A stretch of DNA of 64,000 bases from Bradyrhizobium sp. CB1015 (GCF_025200925.1 NZ_CP104174.1:2790001-2854000); one strand, 5' to 3'. Positions 1-9,723 are shown, counted from the stretch's first letter. Numbers and translations: made by a program. The notes: generated from the sequence alone by a model not told the origin.

Positions 1-100
1 CCCGCGAAAGCGGGGAATCCAGTACGCCGCAGCCTCTCGGCTCAATCATGACCGCCTCTGGAATACTGGATCGCCCGGTCAAGCCGGGCGATGACAGCGG
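1..100. repeat. REP-like inverted repeat, cut by the window edge
   Basis: Non-coding stretch ahead of sseA. It holds the arms AATCCAGTA (16-24) and TACTGGAT (64-71), followed by a hairpin with a 7-bp stem CGCCCGG/CCGGGCG (72-90). It starts with another small hairpin, CCCGC/GCGGG. This resembles the short dispersed repeats elsewhere in the window. The left end lies outside the window. Confidence 0.6.
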
Positions 101-148
101 AGTCTGATGCGCACTGCTTCAACTTCGGAACGACAAGAAAGATATCGC

Positions 149-1000
149 ATGACTACCGACCCCCTCGTCTCCACCGAATGGCTCGCCGCTCACATCGGCG
201 ATGCCAACGTCAAGATCCTCGACGCCAGCTTCAAGCTGCCGGGCGTGCTGCCGCTGCCGAAGGACGATTACCTCGCCGCGCATCTGCCGGGCGCCATGTT
301 CTTCGACGTCGATGCGGTGTCGGATCATTCCAACCCGCTGCCGCACATGTTTCCGAGCGCGGAGCAGTTCGGCCGCGACGTCGGCAATCTCGGCATCGGA
401 AATAGCGACACCGTCGTGCTCTACGATGCCGGCGGCTGGGTCGCGGCGCCTCGTGCCTGGTGGATGTTCCTGTCCTACGGCCACAGCAACGTGCGCATCC
501 TCAATGGCGGTTTGAAGAAATGGCGCACTGAGGGGCGCGCGACCGAGAGCGGCGAGGTCAAGCCGAAGCCGGCGACGTTCACGGCGAGCTATGATGCCAA
601 CCGCGTGCGCAGCATGCAGCAGCTGATCGCCAACCTCGAAAGCCGCAAGGAGCAGGTGATCGACGCGCGTGCTGCCGATCGGTTCGAAGGCCGCGCGCCC
701 GAGCCGCGTCCGGGCATCCGCTCCGGCCACATCCCCGGCGCCCGCAACGTGCCCTACAATCTGCTGTTCGATGCCGCGACCGGCGAGATGAAGCCGCCCG
801 ACGAGCTCCGCGCCGCCTTCACGAATGCCGGCGTCAAGCTGGATGCGCCGATCGTGACGAGCTGCGGCTCCGGCGTCTCCGCCGGCGTGCTGACCCTCGC
901 GCTCTACCGCCTCGGCATCACCGACACCGCGCTCTATGACGGCTCGTGGTCGGAATGGGGCCAGGCCGGCGGCCCGGCCATCGCGACCGGCCCGGCGTGA
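149..1000 (+). CDS. sseA: 3-mercaptopyruvate sulfurtransferase (rhodanese family)
   Basis: Two-rhodanese-domain sulfurtransferase that moves sulfane sulfur from 3-mercaptopyruvate to thiol or cyanide acceptors in the cytoplasm. The 283-residue length is normal for the family. The N-terminal inactive domain carries the HLPGA(M/R)F-type motif. The C-terminal domain has the active loop CGSGVSAG with nucleophile Cys239, which matches the mercaptopyruvate-type loop (CGxGVxA) better than the thiosulfate type (CRxG). The ATG at 149 is preferred over an in-frame start at 107 because the protein then begins with the family-typical 'DPLVSTEWLA'. It stands alone, with a convergent neighbour downstream. 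Confidence 0.93.
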   Translation: MTTDPLVSTEWLAAHIGDANVKILDASFKLPGVLPLPKDDYLAAHLPGAMFFDVDAVSDHSNPLPHMFPSAEQFGRDVGNLGIGNSDTVVLYDAGGWVAAPRAWWMFLSYGHSNVRILNGGLKKWRTEGRATESGEVKPKPATFTASYDANRVRSMQQLIANLESRKEQVIDARAADRFEGRAPEPRPGIRSGHIPGARNVPYNLLFDAATGEMKPPDELRAAFTNAGVKLDAPIVTSCGSGVSAGVLTLALYRLGITDTALYDGSWSEWGQAGGPAIATGPA

Positions 1001-1018
1001 GGTTGTCGGAGTGGAGAG

Positions 1019-1780
1019 TCAGCGCGTGCGTGCGGTCGTTGTTGTCGCGAAAGCCGGCTGTTGCTGACCGAACGGATCGAGCTGCTGCTGCAGCTGCTGA
1101 GGCGGCGGACGACGCACCACGCGCTGGCGCTTCTTGGCCTTGGCCTTGCGCTTGGTCGCCTTGCTGTCCGACTTGGTGCTCTCGGCCTTGACCTTCGCCG
1201 GCGCATCGTTCGCGACCGTGGCAGCATTCAGCGCGGCGAGCCTTGCCGAGGCGACATCGATCGCAGCGGCTGCGAGGGCGGCGGTGGGGTCAACAGGCGC
1301 CGGCTCGCTGGCGGTTGCGGTAGGCTGGGCCTCGGGGATCGCGGCCGTGGTGTCGGCGGCGGTCAGCGTATCGGTGGAAGCCGGTGCTGCGGCTGCCACG
1401 GTTGGTTCGGGCTTGGTTGGCTCGATGGCCGGCACTTCCGCCGGGGGCGCGGCGGCCTCGGGCTGACCGTCGGTCTCGGTCGCCAGTGCGGCAACCTGTT
1501 CGGGCTCGCTCAGGGGCAGAGCGATGGTCGGCACCTGGTCGCGGAGCGATGGCGTGGTCTCGGCGGGCGGCTCCGGCTCGGCCCGCAGCACCGCGAGCAC
1601 CGGCTGGGCCGGCTCGGGCGCTTGCGCAAACACCTGCTCCTGCGGGCCGTTCCGCCAGCCGGGGTTGCTGACATATTGCTGGTGGGTCGCCCGCAGCAGC
1701 GCGGCGGTCCCTAGGCCGAACACCAGGATGGAGGTTGACAGCAGGATCGCGGCAAACAGGAAGCGAAAGCCGGGAAGCAT
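1019..1780 (-). CDS. Hypothetical one-TM protein with Ala/Pro/Glu-rich linker and basic C-terminus
   Basis: About 253 residues. A single hydrophobic segment near the N-terminus (FLFAAILLSTSILVFGLG) is followed by a long Ala/Pro/Glu-rich low-complexity stretch. A basic patch (KRKAKAKKRQRVVRR) and a Gln-rich end complete it. This suggests an inner-membrane anchor with a flexible periplasmic tail. No enzymatic motif is visible. The start at 1780 places the TM at the N-terminus; the frame stays open to 1927, which would add 49 residues. Converges with sseA, 18 bases apart. Function unknown. Confidence 0.7.
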   Translation of the reverse strand: MLPGFRFLFAAILLSTSILVFGLGTAALLRATHQQYVSNPGWRNGPQEQVFAQAPEPAQPVLAVLRAEPEPPAETTPSLRDQVPTIALPLSEPEQVAALATETDGQPEAAAPPAEVPAIEPTKPEPTVAAAAPASTDTLTAADTTAAIPEAQPTATASEPAPVDPTAALAAAAIDVASARLAALNAATVANDAPAKVKAESTKSDSKATKRKAKAKKRQRVVRRPPPQQLQQQLDPFGQQQPAFATTTTARTR

Positions 1781-2144
1781 CGAGCGGTTGCGAATTTCCG
1801 CCCCGGCGGCGGAGTGGCCGGGGCCCAAGAGCCATCTGAACGCGGTGACGGTACTGCTTGCCGCGTTCGCCACGCGGGACCGGAGCTCAAAAAGGTGGCG
1901 AATCAGGCTGATTCGACCATATCGCAAGGCTTCCGCATCGTTCCGTTAAAATCGCGGCCCAACATCGCGGCAATTGATGGCGCGATACGATTTCAGCCCC
2001 GTGATGCAACGGGGCAACGGTAGTCTTGCGGATCACAAAACGGCAAGTCCGGCCCAAATAAGCCTGATATGTCTTGAATGTGCCGCTATCTTCCGTCATC
2101 TGGCCGTTAACGGTCCGATCGGGCTTGGGGACTATACAAGAGCG

Positions 2145-3344
2145 ATGATGATCAAACACTTTCTGACGATATGCGCTGCCGCAACAGTCGCTGCGGCGGG
2201 AACCTCGCTCGCTCAGGCTCAGAGCTATCCGGTCCAGCAGGCCCCAAGCTATGGCGCACCGACCGAATATCGGCCCGGTGACCGAGTGCCGAATTTCGAC
2301 GCGCTCGACGAAGACGACGACGCGATGCCGCGTGCCTCGCTGCCGCCGCCCGGTCCGGCCGACGATCCGCGCTACGGCCGTCCGATGGGCGCGCCTCCGG
2401 TCTATTCGGCCGCCCCGCCGCAGGGCCCGGTGATGTCGCCGGATGATCCGCGTTACGGTCGCCCGGCTGGCGCCGCGCCGGTCTATTCGGCAGCGCCGCA
2501 GGGCCCCGTGATGTCGCCCGACGATCCCCGCTATGGCCGGCCCGCCGGTCCGCCGGCGGTGATCTACGCCGACCGTCCGGCTCAGCAGCCGCCCGCCAAT
2601 GATGGCCTGCGTCCGCCCGAGGCTGTGGGCGGTCCCGCCGCGACCGGGACGGTCCAGGCCGGACAGCCGCCCGTCGGCGCCGATGGCCGGCCGATGACGC
2701 TGGCCGCGCTGCCGCCCGAGGAGCAGCCCGATGCTGCGCCGGTGCAGCTGCCGCCGAACCTGCGCCGCCAGGAGGTCGCGTTCCAGACCAAGGAGCCGCC
2801 CGGCACGCTCGTGGTCGATACGCCCAACACCTACCTCTATTACGTGCTCGGAGGCGGCCGCGCGATCCGCTACGGCGTCCGCGTCGGACGCGACGGTTTC
2901 ACCTGGACCGGCGTGCAGAAGATCACCCGCAAGGCCGAGTGGCCGGATTGGCATCCGCCGACCGAGATGATCGAGCGTCAGCCCTATCTGCCGCGCTTCA
3001 TGGCCGGCGGCCCGGGCAATCCGCTCGGCGCCCGCGCGATGTATCTCGGCTCGACCGTCTACCGCATCCACGGCACCAACCAGCCCTCGACCATCGGCAA
3101 GTTCGTCTCGTCGGGCTGCATCGGCATGCTGAACGAGGACGTCTCCGACCTGTTCGATCGCGTCAAGGTTGGCACCCGCGTTGTCGTGATGCCGGGTGGT
3201 CCGCCGCCGGGAACGGCGACGGCTTCCGCGGCGCCGACGCAGAGCGCTACCGGGCCGGCTCCGATGTCCGCCCAGGCGGGCCCGGTCCCGGGGACGCAGC
3301 CCACTGTCGTGCCGCCGCTGCCCGCGCCGGTCACCGTGCGCTGA
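2145..3344 (+). CDS. L,D-transpeptidase (YkuD domain) with repeat-containing linker
   Basis: Secreted peptidoglycan L,D-transpeptidase of about 399 residues, predicted to make 3-3 cross-links or attach proteins to the wall. A signal peptide (MMIKHFLTICAAATVAAAGTSLAQA) is followed by a Pro-rich linker holding three copies of a unit beginning DDPRYGRP. The YkuD domain follows, with the HGTN and SSGC catalytic motifs. The residue after Cys-Ile is Gly (SSGCIGM) where the paralogue at 42.2-42.9 kb and most family members have Arg. The start at 2145/2148 is chosen because it opens directly with the signal peptide; the frame runs back to 1974. A hairpin follows the stop. Confidence 0.9.
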   Translation: MMIKHFLTICAAATVAAAGTSLAQAQSYPVQQAPSYGAPTEYRPGDRVPNFDALDEDDDAMPRASLPPPGPADDPRYGRPMGAPPVYSAAPPQGPVMSPDDPRYGRPAGAAPVYSAAPQGPVMSPDDPRYGRPAGPPAVIYADRPAQQPPANDGLRPPEAVGGPAATGTVQAGQPPVGADGRPMTLAALPPEEQPDAAPVQLPPNLRRQEVAFQTKEPPGTLVVDTPNTYLYYVLGGGRAIRYGVRVGRDGFTWTGVQKITRKAEWPDWHPPTEMIERQPYLPRFMAGGPGNPLGARAMYLGSTVYRIHGTNQPSTIGKFVSSGCIGMLNEDVSDLFDRVKVGTRVVVMPGGPPPGTATASAAPTQSATGPAPMSAQAGPVPGTQPTVVPPLPAPVTVR

Positions 3345-3370
3345 GCGCCTCAACATCAACGAGATTGCGA

Positions 3371-3393
3371 AGGGCGTGCCGTCGGCACGCCCT
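3371..3393. terminator. Hairpin between convergent genes, probable terminator
   Basis: Perfect stem AGGGCGTGCC / GGCACGCCCT with loop GTC, lying between the convergent stops of the L,D-transpeptidase and the hydroxyacid dehydrogenase. The T-run is short on the plus side (TCGTCGTTT). Confidence 0.6.
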
Positions 3394-3400
3394 CGTCGTT

Positions 3401-4363
3401 TCAGGCCAGCCTGCGCGGCAGCTCACCGCCTTTGGTGAAGGCGTCGATCGCCTCGACCATCTGGCCGTAATGGATGCGCAGACCGTCCGTGGTGGCGTAG
3501 CCCAGATGCGGCGTCAGCACGACATTGTCGAGCTTGCGGAGGGGATGGTCGACCGGCAGCGGCTCGACCGAGAACACGTCTAGGCCTGCACCTGCGATCT
3601 TGCGCTGCTGCAAAGCTTCCAGCAGCGCCTGCTCATCCACGATCGGCCCGCGCGCGGTGTTGACCAGGAAGGCCGTCGGCTTCATCTGCGCAAGATCCGC
3701 GCGGCTGACGAGGCCACGCGAGCGCTCGCTCAGCACCACGTGGATTGTGACGATGTCGGCCTTGGCAAACAGCTCCTCCTTGCTGGCGTAGCCGACGCCG
3801 ACAGAAGCGCACTTCTCCGGCGTCAGGTTCGGGCTCCAGGCGATCACGTTCATGCCGAACGCCTTCGCAATGCCCGCCATCTTGCTGCCGAGCTTGCCGA
3901 GCCCGACGATGCCGAGCGTCAGACCGTCGATCTCGACGCCAGCAAAGGTCTGCCAGGATTCGCCCGCATGCATCCGTGCGTTCTCGCGGCCGATGCCGCG
4001 GGTCAATTCCAGGATCAGGCCCATCGTGAGCGGCGCCGTCGGATCGCGGGAATATTGCGTGCCGGCGATGGCGATGCCGCGCGCTTTCGCGGCCTCGATG
4101 TCGATGGCGGCGTTGCGCATGCCCGACGTCAGCAGCAGCTTCAGCTTCGGCAGGCGATCGAGCAGGCTCTTGGGAAACGCCGTGCGCTCACGCATCGCGC
4201 AGATGATCTCGAAGGCGGTGAGCGCGCTGGCTGCGGCCTGCTCGGAGGTGAAGGGATGGCTGAACACGGTGACGTCGACGCGGTCCGACAGTTTCGGCCA
4301 GTCGGCGACGTCGAGGGCGAGGTTGAAATAGTCGTCGAGGATTGCGCAGCGCAGCCGGCTCAT
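3401..4363 (-). CDS. D-2-hydroxyacid dehydrogenase family protein
   Basis: NAD(P)-dependent D-2-hydroxyacid dehydrogenase, 320 residues, typical family size. The Rossmann fingerprint GLGKLG lies in the middle (LGIVGLGKLGSKMAGIAKAFGM). The family motif NTARGPIVDEQAL carries the catalytic Arg, and TPHLGYAT near the end carries the catalytic His. The exact substrate cannot be read from the sequence; serA, glyoxylate/hydroxypyruvate reductase and lactate dehydrogenase share these motifs. The protein lacks a C-terminal ACT domain, which argues against a regulated SerA. Stands alone. Confidence 0.88.
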   Translation of the reverse strand: MSRLRCAILDDYFNLALDVADWPKLSDRVDVTVFSHPFTSEQAAASALTAFEIICAMRERTAFPKSLLDRLPKLKLLLTSGMRNAAIDIEAAKARGIAIAGTQYSRDPTAPLTMGLILELTRGIGRENARMHAGESWQTFAGVEIDGLTLGIVGLGKLGSKMAGIAKAFGMNVIAWSPNLTPEKCASVGVGYASKEELFAKADIVTIHVVLSERSRGLVSRADLAQMKPTAFLVNTARGPIVDEQALLEALQQRKIAGAGLDVFSVEPLPVDHPLRKLDNVVLTPHLGYATTDGLRIHYGQMVEAIDAFTKGGELPRRLA

Positions 4364-4490
4364 CAGCGTTCATCCATGGCGAGAGGTGAGGGCACCGGGC
4401 GGGCGCCGTCGTCGGAACCTGGCCATGGTTGCGCGCAATCGCGCCATCGCGCAAGCAGCCTGCGTCTTCAAAAGCCCGATAGGAGATCGC

Positions 4491-4706
4491 TCAGACGTCG
4501 CGGGGCTTCAAGCGGAACGGCGCATCCATGCCGTGCTTGGCGCGCCAGGCGGGGCCGGGGCCGCGCATGTAGTGCAGCTCGGGCCGGTAAGGATTGAAGG
4601 CGGTGGCGAAGAAGCGCTTCCAGAAGGCCTTGATCTCCGAGGCGAACCCGAAAGTGCGCCCGGCTCCTGCCGGAACGGGAAGAGAATGGGTCTCGATCAG
4701 AGCCAT
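4491..4706 (-). CDS. Small conserved-looking hypothetical protein (71 aa)
   Basis: A 71-residue ORF starting MALIETHSLPVPAGAG and ending KPRDV. It contains the aromatic-rich segment FWKRFFATAFNPYRPELHYM. The coding frame has normal third-position GC bias and no other credible gene covers it. No signal peptide or TM segment is evident. It is divergent from ettA. Function unknown. The call rests on coding character and on a vague recollection of similar small ORFs in Bradyrhizobium. Confidence 0.55.
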   Translation of the reverse strand: MALIETHSLPVPAGAGRTFGFASEIKAFWKRFFATAFNPYRPELHYMRGPGPAWRAKHGMDAPFRLKPRDV

Positions 4707-4940
4707 GATGCGGCCTCGCTGTGCTCCCCGTTCGTTCTGAGCGGGTGGCGCTGTTTCCGCGCGAAACCGAGCTTTGGCCTGCTTTATTAAAAAATGGTTT
4801 CAATTGTCCGAATCTGGGTCCGGATGGTGTCCGTCCCGTATTCATCCGTGGTGAACGGACGGAAAACGTTGCCCTTTGAGGGCGGTATCGTTACATCGGC
4901 GGCAAGCAAATTTCCTCAAATCGAAGGTTTCACGGGACCG

Positions 4941-6590
<1,650 letters not shown>

Positions 6591-6597
6591 TGGCTGC

Positions 6598-7824
6598 ATG
6601 ATGCGGCGGGCGCTCATCGCTGCGGTGATCGTCATCGCCTGCGGTTGGTCGCCCGTCCGTGCTGCCGACGCCGCCTTCACACAGTTCATCGCCTCGCTGT
6701 GGCCGGAAGCCCAACAGGCCGGCGTCTCGCGCGCAACGTTCGACGAGCAGACACGCGGGCTCGATCCCGATTACAAGCTGCCCGACCTGATCCTGCCGGG
6801 GCGGCCGGCGACCGGTGCGCCGTCGCAGGCCGAGTTCGTGCAGGTGCCGGCCGATTACGTCAAGGAAGCATCGATCGCGCGGCTTGCCGGCGAGGGCCAG
6901 CGGCTGCTGCAGAAATATCGCACGGCGCTGACCGAGATCGAGAAGAGCTCCGGCGTGCCGGCAACAATGATGCTTGCGATCTGGGGCCGCGAGACCGATT
7001 ACGGCCGCTACACGCTGCCCTATGATCTGGTGCGTGTGCTGGGGACGCAGGCCTATGTCGGGCGGCGCAAGGATCAGTATCGCAACGAGTTCATCCTCGC
7101 GCTGAAGATCCTCGGCGAAGGCGTGGTGACGCGCAAGGACATGCGCTCGTCCTGGGCGGGTGCCACCGGGCTCACGCAATTCCTGCCGTCCGAATATTAC
7201 AAGCATGGCGTCGATTTCGACGGCGACGGCCGCATCGACATCTGGCACTCGGTGCCGGATGCGCTGGCCTCGGCCGCGCAGCAGCTCGTCAACAAGGGCT
7301 GGCAGAGCGGCCTGCGCTGGGCCTACGAGGTGCAGGCGCCGGCGAAGGTCGATTGCACGACAGGCGTGCCGGAGGTGACGAAGCCGATCGGCCAATGGCT
7401 GCGCGAGGGTTTTGTCCCGGTGCGCGGCCAAAAGCTCAGCGCGGCCGAGCAGGCGCAGCCGGCCTCGCTGCTCCAGCCCGAAGGCATCTACGGCCCGTCG
7501 TTCCTGACCACGAAGAACTACTTCGTCATCAAGGAATACAATTTCTCCGATCTCTACGTGCTGTTCGTCGGCCATCTCAGCGACCGCATGACGAGCCCGC
7601 TGCCCTTCGCAACGCCCTGGTCGGCTTCGAAGCAGCTGCGCACCAAGGACGTCGAGACCATGCAGCGCGGGCTGACGCGCATCGGACTCTACAAGGACAA
7701 GATCGACGGCAAGGCCGGCATGCAGACGCGCGCCGCGCTCGGCGCCTATCAGAAATCGGCAGGACTCAAGGTCGATTGCTGGCCGAGTGAAGAGGTGCTG
7801 CGCGCGATCCAGGCGGCGCGATAG
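6598..7824 (+). CDS. Lytic murein transglycosylase, MltB family, with peptidoglycan-binding domain
   Basis: Periplasmic enzyme that cleaves glycan strands to 1,6-anhydro-MurNAc products. The 408 residues start with a signal peptide (MMRRALIAAVIVIACGWSPVRA). The SLT_2/MltB catalytic domain has Glu132 in IWGRETDYGRY and the motif GATGLTQFLPS. The C-terminus (VETMQRGLTRIGLYKD to the end) is a PG_binding_1-type domain. The signal peptide lacks a lipobox, so it is probably soluble periplasmic rather than a lipoprotein like E. coli MltB. Likely follows ettA on one transcript; a strong hairpin terminator lies just after the stop. Confidence 0.92.
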   Translation: MMRRALIAAVIVIACGWSPVRAADAAFTQFIASLWPEAQQAGVSRATFDEQTRGLDPDYKLPDLILPGRPATGAPSQAEFVQVPADYVKEASIARLAGEGQRLLQKYRTALTEIEKSSGVPATMMLAIWGRETDYGRYTLPYDLVRVLGTQAYVGRRKDQYRNEFILALKILGEGVVTRKDMRSSWAGATGLTQFLPSEYYKHGVDFDGDGRIDIWHSVPDALASAAQQLVNKGWQSGLRWAYEVQAPAKVDCTTGVPEVTKPIGQWLREGFVPVRGQKLSAAEQAQPASLLQPEGIYGPSFLTTKNYFVIKEYNFSDLYVLFVGHLSDRMTSPLPFATPWSASKQLRTKDVETMQRGLTRIGLYKDKIDGKAGMQTRAALGAYQKSAGLKVDCWPSEEVLRAIQAAR

Positions 7825-7839
7825 CGCATGAGCAAAGAA

Positions 7840-7870
7840 AAAGCCCGGCCGAGGTGCTCGGCCGGGCTTT
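7840..7870. terminator. Bidirectional intrinsic terminator
   Basis: 14-bp perfect stem AAAGCCCGGCCGAG / CTCGGCCGGGCTTT with a 3-base loop. It serves both the transglycosylase gene (plus) and the small secreted gene ending at 7905 (minus); the A/T ends of the stem supply a U-tract in both directions. Confidence 0.85.
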
Positions 7871-7904
7871 CGATCGCCGCGCTCATGAGCGCGTTGCGAT
7901 CAGA

Positions 7905-8186
7905 TCAGTAGCAGACGCGAACCGGGCGGCTGACCCAGCCGTAGCCGTCCCAATAGCGCTCACGACGCCAATAGCAGGGCGCGGGCGGCGGGGGCTCGGC
8001 AACGTAAACGGGGCCGCCATAGGCCGGACGGCTCGAGGCGATCGCGCCGCCGACGATGGCGCCGCCGATCAGGCCGGCTGCGATACCGGCGCCGACGCCG
8101 TCATGGGCCTTCGCGGACGGAGCGGCGGTCACCAGCGAACCGGCGACCGTCGCAACCGTGAGGGCGGCAACTAAAGTCTTGTTCAT
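7905..8186 (-). CDS. Small secreted glycine-zipper-like protein (93 aa)
   Basis: Signal peptide MNKTLVAALTVATVAGSLVTAAPSAKA, then a Gly/Ala-rich segment (GAGIAAGLIGGAIVGGAIAS) resembling a glycine zipper. The tail is short and aromatic, PCYWRRERYWDGYGWVSRPVRVCY. It is a paralogue of the next gene (8398-8718), sharing GLIGGAIVGGA and the W-DGY-W-R-VRVC ending. Both face the same way and were probably duplicated. The two C-terminal cysteines could form a disulfide. No known function; probably envelope-associated. Confidence 0.75.
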   Translation of the reverse strand: MNKTLVAALTVATVAGSLVTAAPSAKAHDGVGAGIAAGLIGGAIVGGAIASSRPAYGGPVYVAEPPPPAPCYWRRERYWDGYGWVSRPVRVCY

Positions 8187-8397
8187 GCTCTTGGCTCTCC
8201 TGGGAGATGGGTTCCTCCTGTTAGAGGCGCCCGGGTTTCAAAGGTTCACGCACACTCTGATGGAATTGGCCTTGCAGCTAGGAAGCGCGCAAATGGTCAA
8301 TCCACGGTAAACGCACACGGAGCTGTGACGAGAAAAAGCGGTCTTTTTCAGGCCCTGAGATGAATGGCACATCCGTAGTCAACCGGCTTGGCGTGCC

Positions 8398-8718
8398 TCA
8401 GCCGCAGACTCGGACGCGACGGACGCGCCAGGCATAGCCATCCCAGAAGCGCTGCTTCTGCCAGACGCAGCCGCCGTAATAGTCGTCGGCAACATAGCCC
8501 GGGCCGGGGGCGTAGTAGCGCGGCGGGTAGTAGCCCGGCCCATAGTAGCCATAGCCGGGTCCGTAATAATACGGAGAGGCCAATGCGCCGCCGACAATGG
8601 CGCCGCCGATGATGCCGGCCGCCACGCCTGCCGCGACCCCGCGCTGGGCATGGGCCGGCGTTCCGGCCATCAGGGCCAGGGTGGCGACGGCAATGATCGC
8701 CAGGAGCGACTTCTTCAT
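8398..8718 (-). CDS. Small secreted glycine-zipper / Tyr-Gly-Pro-rich protein (106 aa)
   Basis: Signal peptide MKKSLLAIIAVATLALMAGTPAHA, glycine-zipper-like segment GVAAGIIGGAIVGGALAS, then a Tyr/Gly/Pro-rich stretch (YYYGPGYGYYGPGYYPPRYY). It ends like its neighbour in WDGYAWRVRRVRVCG with a conserved Cys pair. The frame is open far upstream (to 9183) but the signal peptide fixes the start at 8718. Paralogue of the gene at 7905-8186. Function unknown; likely periplasmic or outer-membrane associated. Confidence 0.75.
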   Translation of the reverse strand: MKKSLLAIIAVATLALMAGTPAHAQRGVAAGVAAGIIGGAIVGGALASPYYYGPGYGYYGPGYYPPRYYAPGPGYVADDYYGGCVWQKQRFWDGYAWRVRRVRVCG

Positions 8719-8847
8719 TGGCTTGACCTTATCAGATGAACACGCGGGAACCCTTTGGGCCGCAAGGTTCCATATTTCGCTTGAATGATCAATGAACGCC
8801 GCCTTTGCCCGAGACGACCAATTGGTATGGGCCCCCACCGGGAGACG

Positions 8848-9156
8848 ATGATGGGCAACGCGATGGTCAATGCCTTGATTGCGGCCGGGATCGTTTTCGC
8901 GATCGGCTACGGCTGGATCGCACATCTCCAGAACCGCGCACGGCGCTCCCGCGCCACCGCCGGCAGCGACGGAGGGAGTAGCGGGGACAACAGCTATTCC
9001 GGGACGAGTGACGGCTTCTCGCTGGGAAGCTGGTTTTCCGGCGGCAGTTCGGGGAGCTCGACTGATGGCGGCAGCTGTTCGGGCAGTGATAGCGGCAGCA
9101 GCGGCGGCGACTGCGGAGGCGGTGGTGACGGCGGAGGAGGCGGTGGCGGCGACTAG
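8848..9156 (+). CDS. Small one-TM protein with Gly/Ser-rich tail ending in polyglycine
   Basis: About 102 residues. The start at 8848 has a GGGAGA ribosome-binding site 4-9 bases upstream. The N-terminus is hydrophobic (MVNALIAAGIVFAIGYGWIAHL), followed by a basic patch (NRARRSR), which implies N-out/C-in or secretion. The rest is Gly/Ser-rich with several Cys (SCSGSDSGSSGGDC) and a terminal run of glycines before Asp. No function can be assigned. Confidence 0.6.
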   Translation: MMGNAMVNALIAAGIVFAIGYGWIAHLQNRARRSRATAGSDGGSSGDNSYSGTSDGFSLGSWFSGGSSGSSTDGGSCSGSDSGSSGGDCGGGGDGGGGGGGD

Positions 9157-9191
9157 TCCGGCCACAATCTTGATCCAGCGCAACAGCTTAT

Positions 9192-9208
9192 TTTAGAGCC
9201 GTTCTAGG
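9192..9208 (+). promoter_or_regulatory. Imperfect Irr-type iron control element upstream of bfd
   Basis: TTTAGAGCCGTTCTAGG matches the ICE consensus TTTAGAA-N3-TTCTAAA at 11 of 14 informative positions. It lies about 110 bases before the bfd start, next to the perfect box in front of bfr. It probably lets Irr, the heme-responsive Fur-family regulator, control bfd. Confidence 0.5.
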
Positions 9209-9317
9209 CTTTGATCAGGCCAGTTTGGAATAGCTTCAAATACCTATTTTTCCTTTTGCATCCGGCCGGCCTGTTAAATATCGATGATGGCGCATCACCG
9301 AAGGGCCTGCTGCTTCC

Positions 9318-9590
9318 ATGATCGTTTGTTCCTGTAACGTGCTGAGCGATGACGACATCCGCGCCGCCGTCGCCGAGTCCGACGATGCCGTGCGCCATGC
9401 CAAGCAGGTCTATGGGTGTCTCGGCTGCAGCGCCGAATGCGGCCGCTGCGCACGGACGATCAAGACCATCATCGACGAAGCGCTCGGCCCCTGCGCGCAG
9501 TCCTGCTGCGCTGGCTGTCCGCATAGTCACACCGTGGCCGCCAACGACGAGACCGCCGAGCCCGCCGAGTTTGCTCTCGCGGCCTGCTGA
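9318..9590 (+). CDS. bfd: Bacterioferritin-associated ferredoxin Bfd, with Cys-rich C-terminal extension
   Basis: Small [2Fe-2S] ferredoxin that reduces the heme of bacterioferritin to release stored iron. The 90 residues begin MIVCSCN (Cys4, Cys6). A second pair lies in CGRC (Cys41, Cys44), the BFD-like Fer2 arrangement. It is longer than E. coli Bfd (64 aa): after the domain comes a Cys-rich stretch, CAQSCCAGCPHSH, and an acidic end. Extra cysteines Cys34 and Cys37 are also present. It sits immediately upstream of bfr, on the same strand, and both genes have Irr-type boxes. Confidence 0.92.
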   Translation: MIVCSCNVLSDDDIRAAVAESDDAVRHAKQVYGCLGCSAECGRCARTIKTIIDEALGPCAQSCCAGCPHSHTVAANDETAEPAEFALAAC

Positions 9591-9663
9591 AAACTTCCGC
9601 AATCCCGGCTGAGCTTTTCCCCGGCTGTGTTCCCGTAGCCGGTTGCCCTCGTTCGCAAAGTGA

Positions 9664-9680
9664 TTTAGAAGCATTCTAAA
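9664..9680 (+). promoter_or_regulatory. Perfect Irr iron control element (ICE) in front of bfr
   Basis: TTTAGAAGCATTCTAAA is a perfect 7-3-7 inverted repeat identical to the Bradyrhizobium ICE consensus. It ends 43 bases before the bacterioferritin start codon, a position suited to repression. Established knowledge: Irr represses iron-storage genes when iron is scarce in this group. Confidence 0.88.
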
Positions 9681-9723
9681 CTCGGTTTAGGACCGATTTG
9701 GACTGCAAGAGCTGGAGTGAACC

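Noticed and set aside
1887..3359. 490-codon minus-strand frame across the L,D-transpeptidase
   Set aside because: Arg/His-rich shadow of a gene with signal peptide and YkuD motifs on the other strand.
8773..8784. TTGAATGATCAA as a FixK site
   Set aside because: The half-sites are too close (4 bases between TTGA and TCAA rather than 6).
8398..9183. Secreted protein starting at 9183
   Set aside because: The signal peptide fixes the start at 8718; the extension overlaps the plus-strand Gly/Ser-rich gene.
9170..9183. FixK-like site TTGATCCAGCGCAA upstream of bfd
   Set aside because: Only the left half fits well and no transcript geometry supports it; the nearby Irr-type boxes explain control better.
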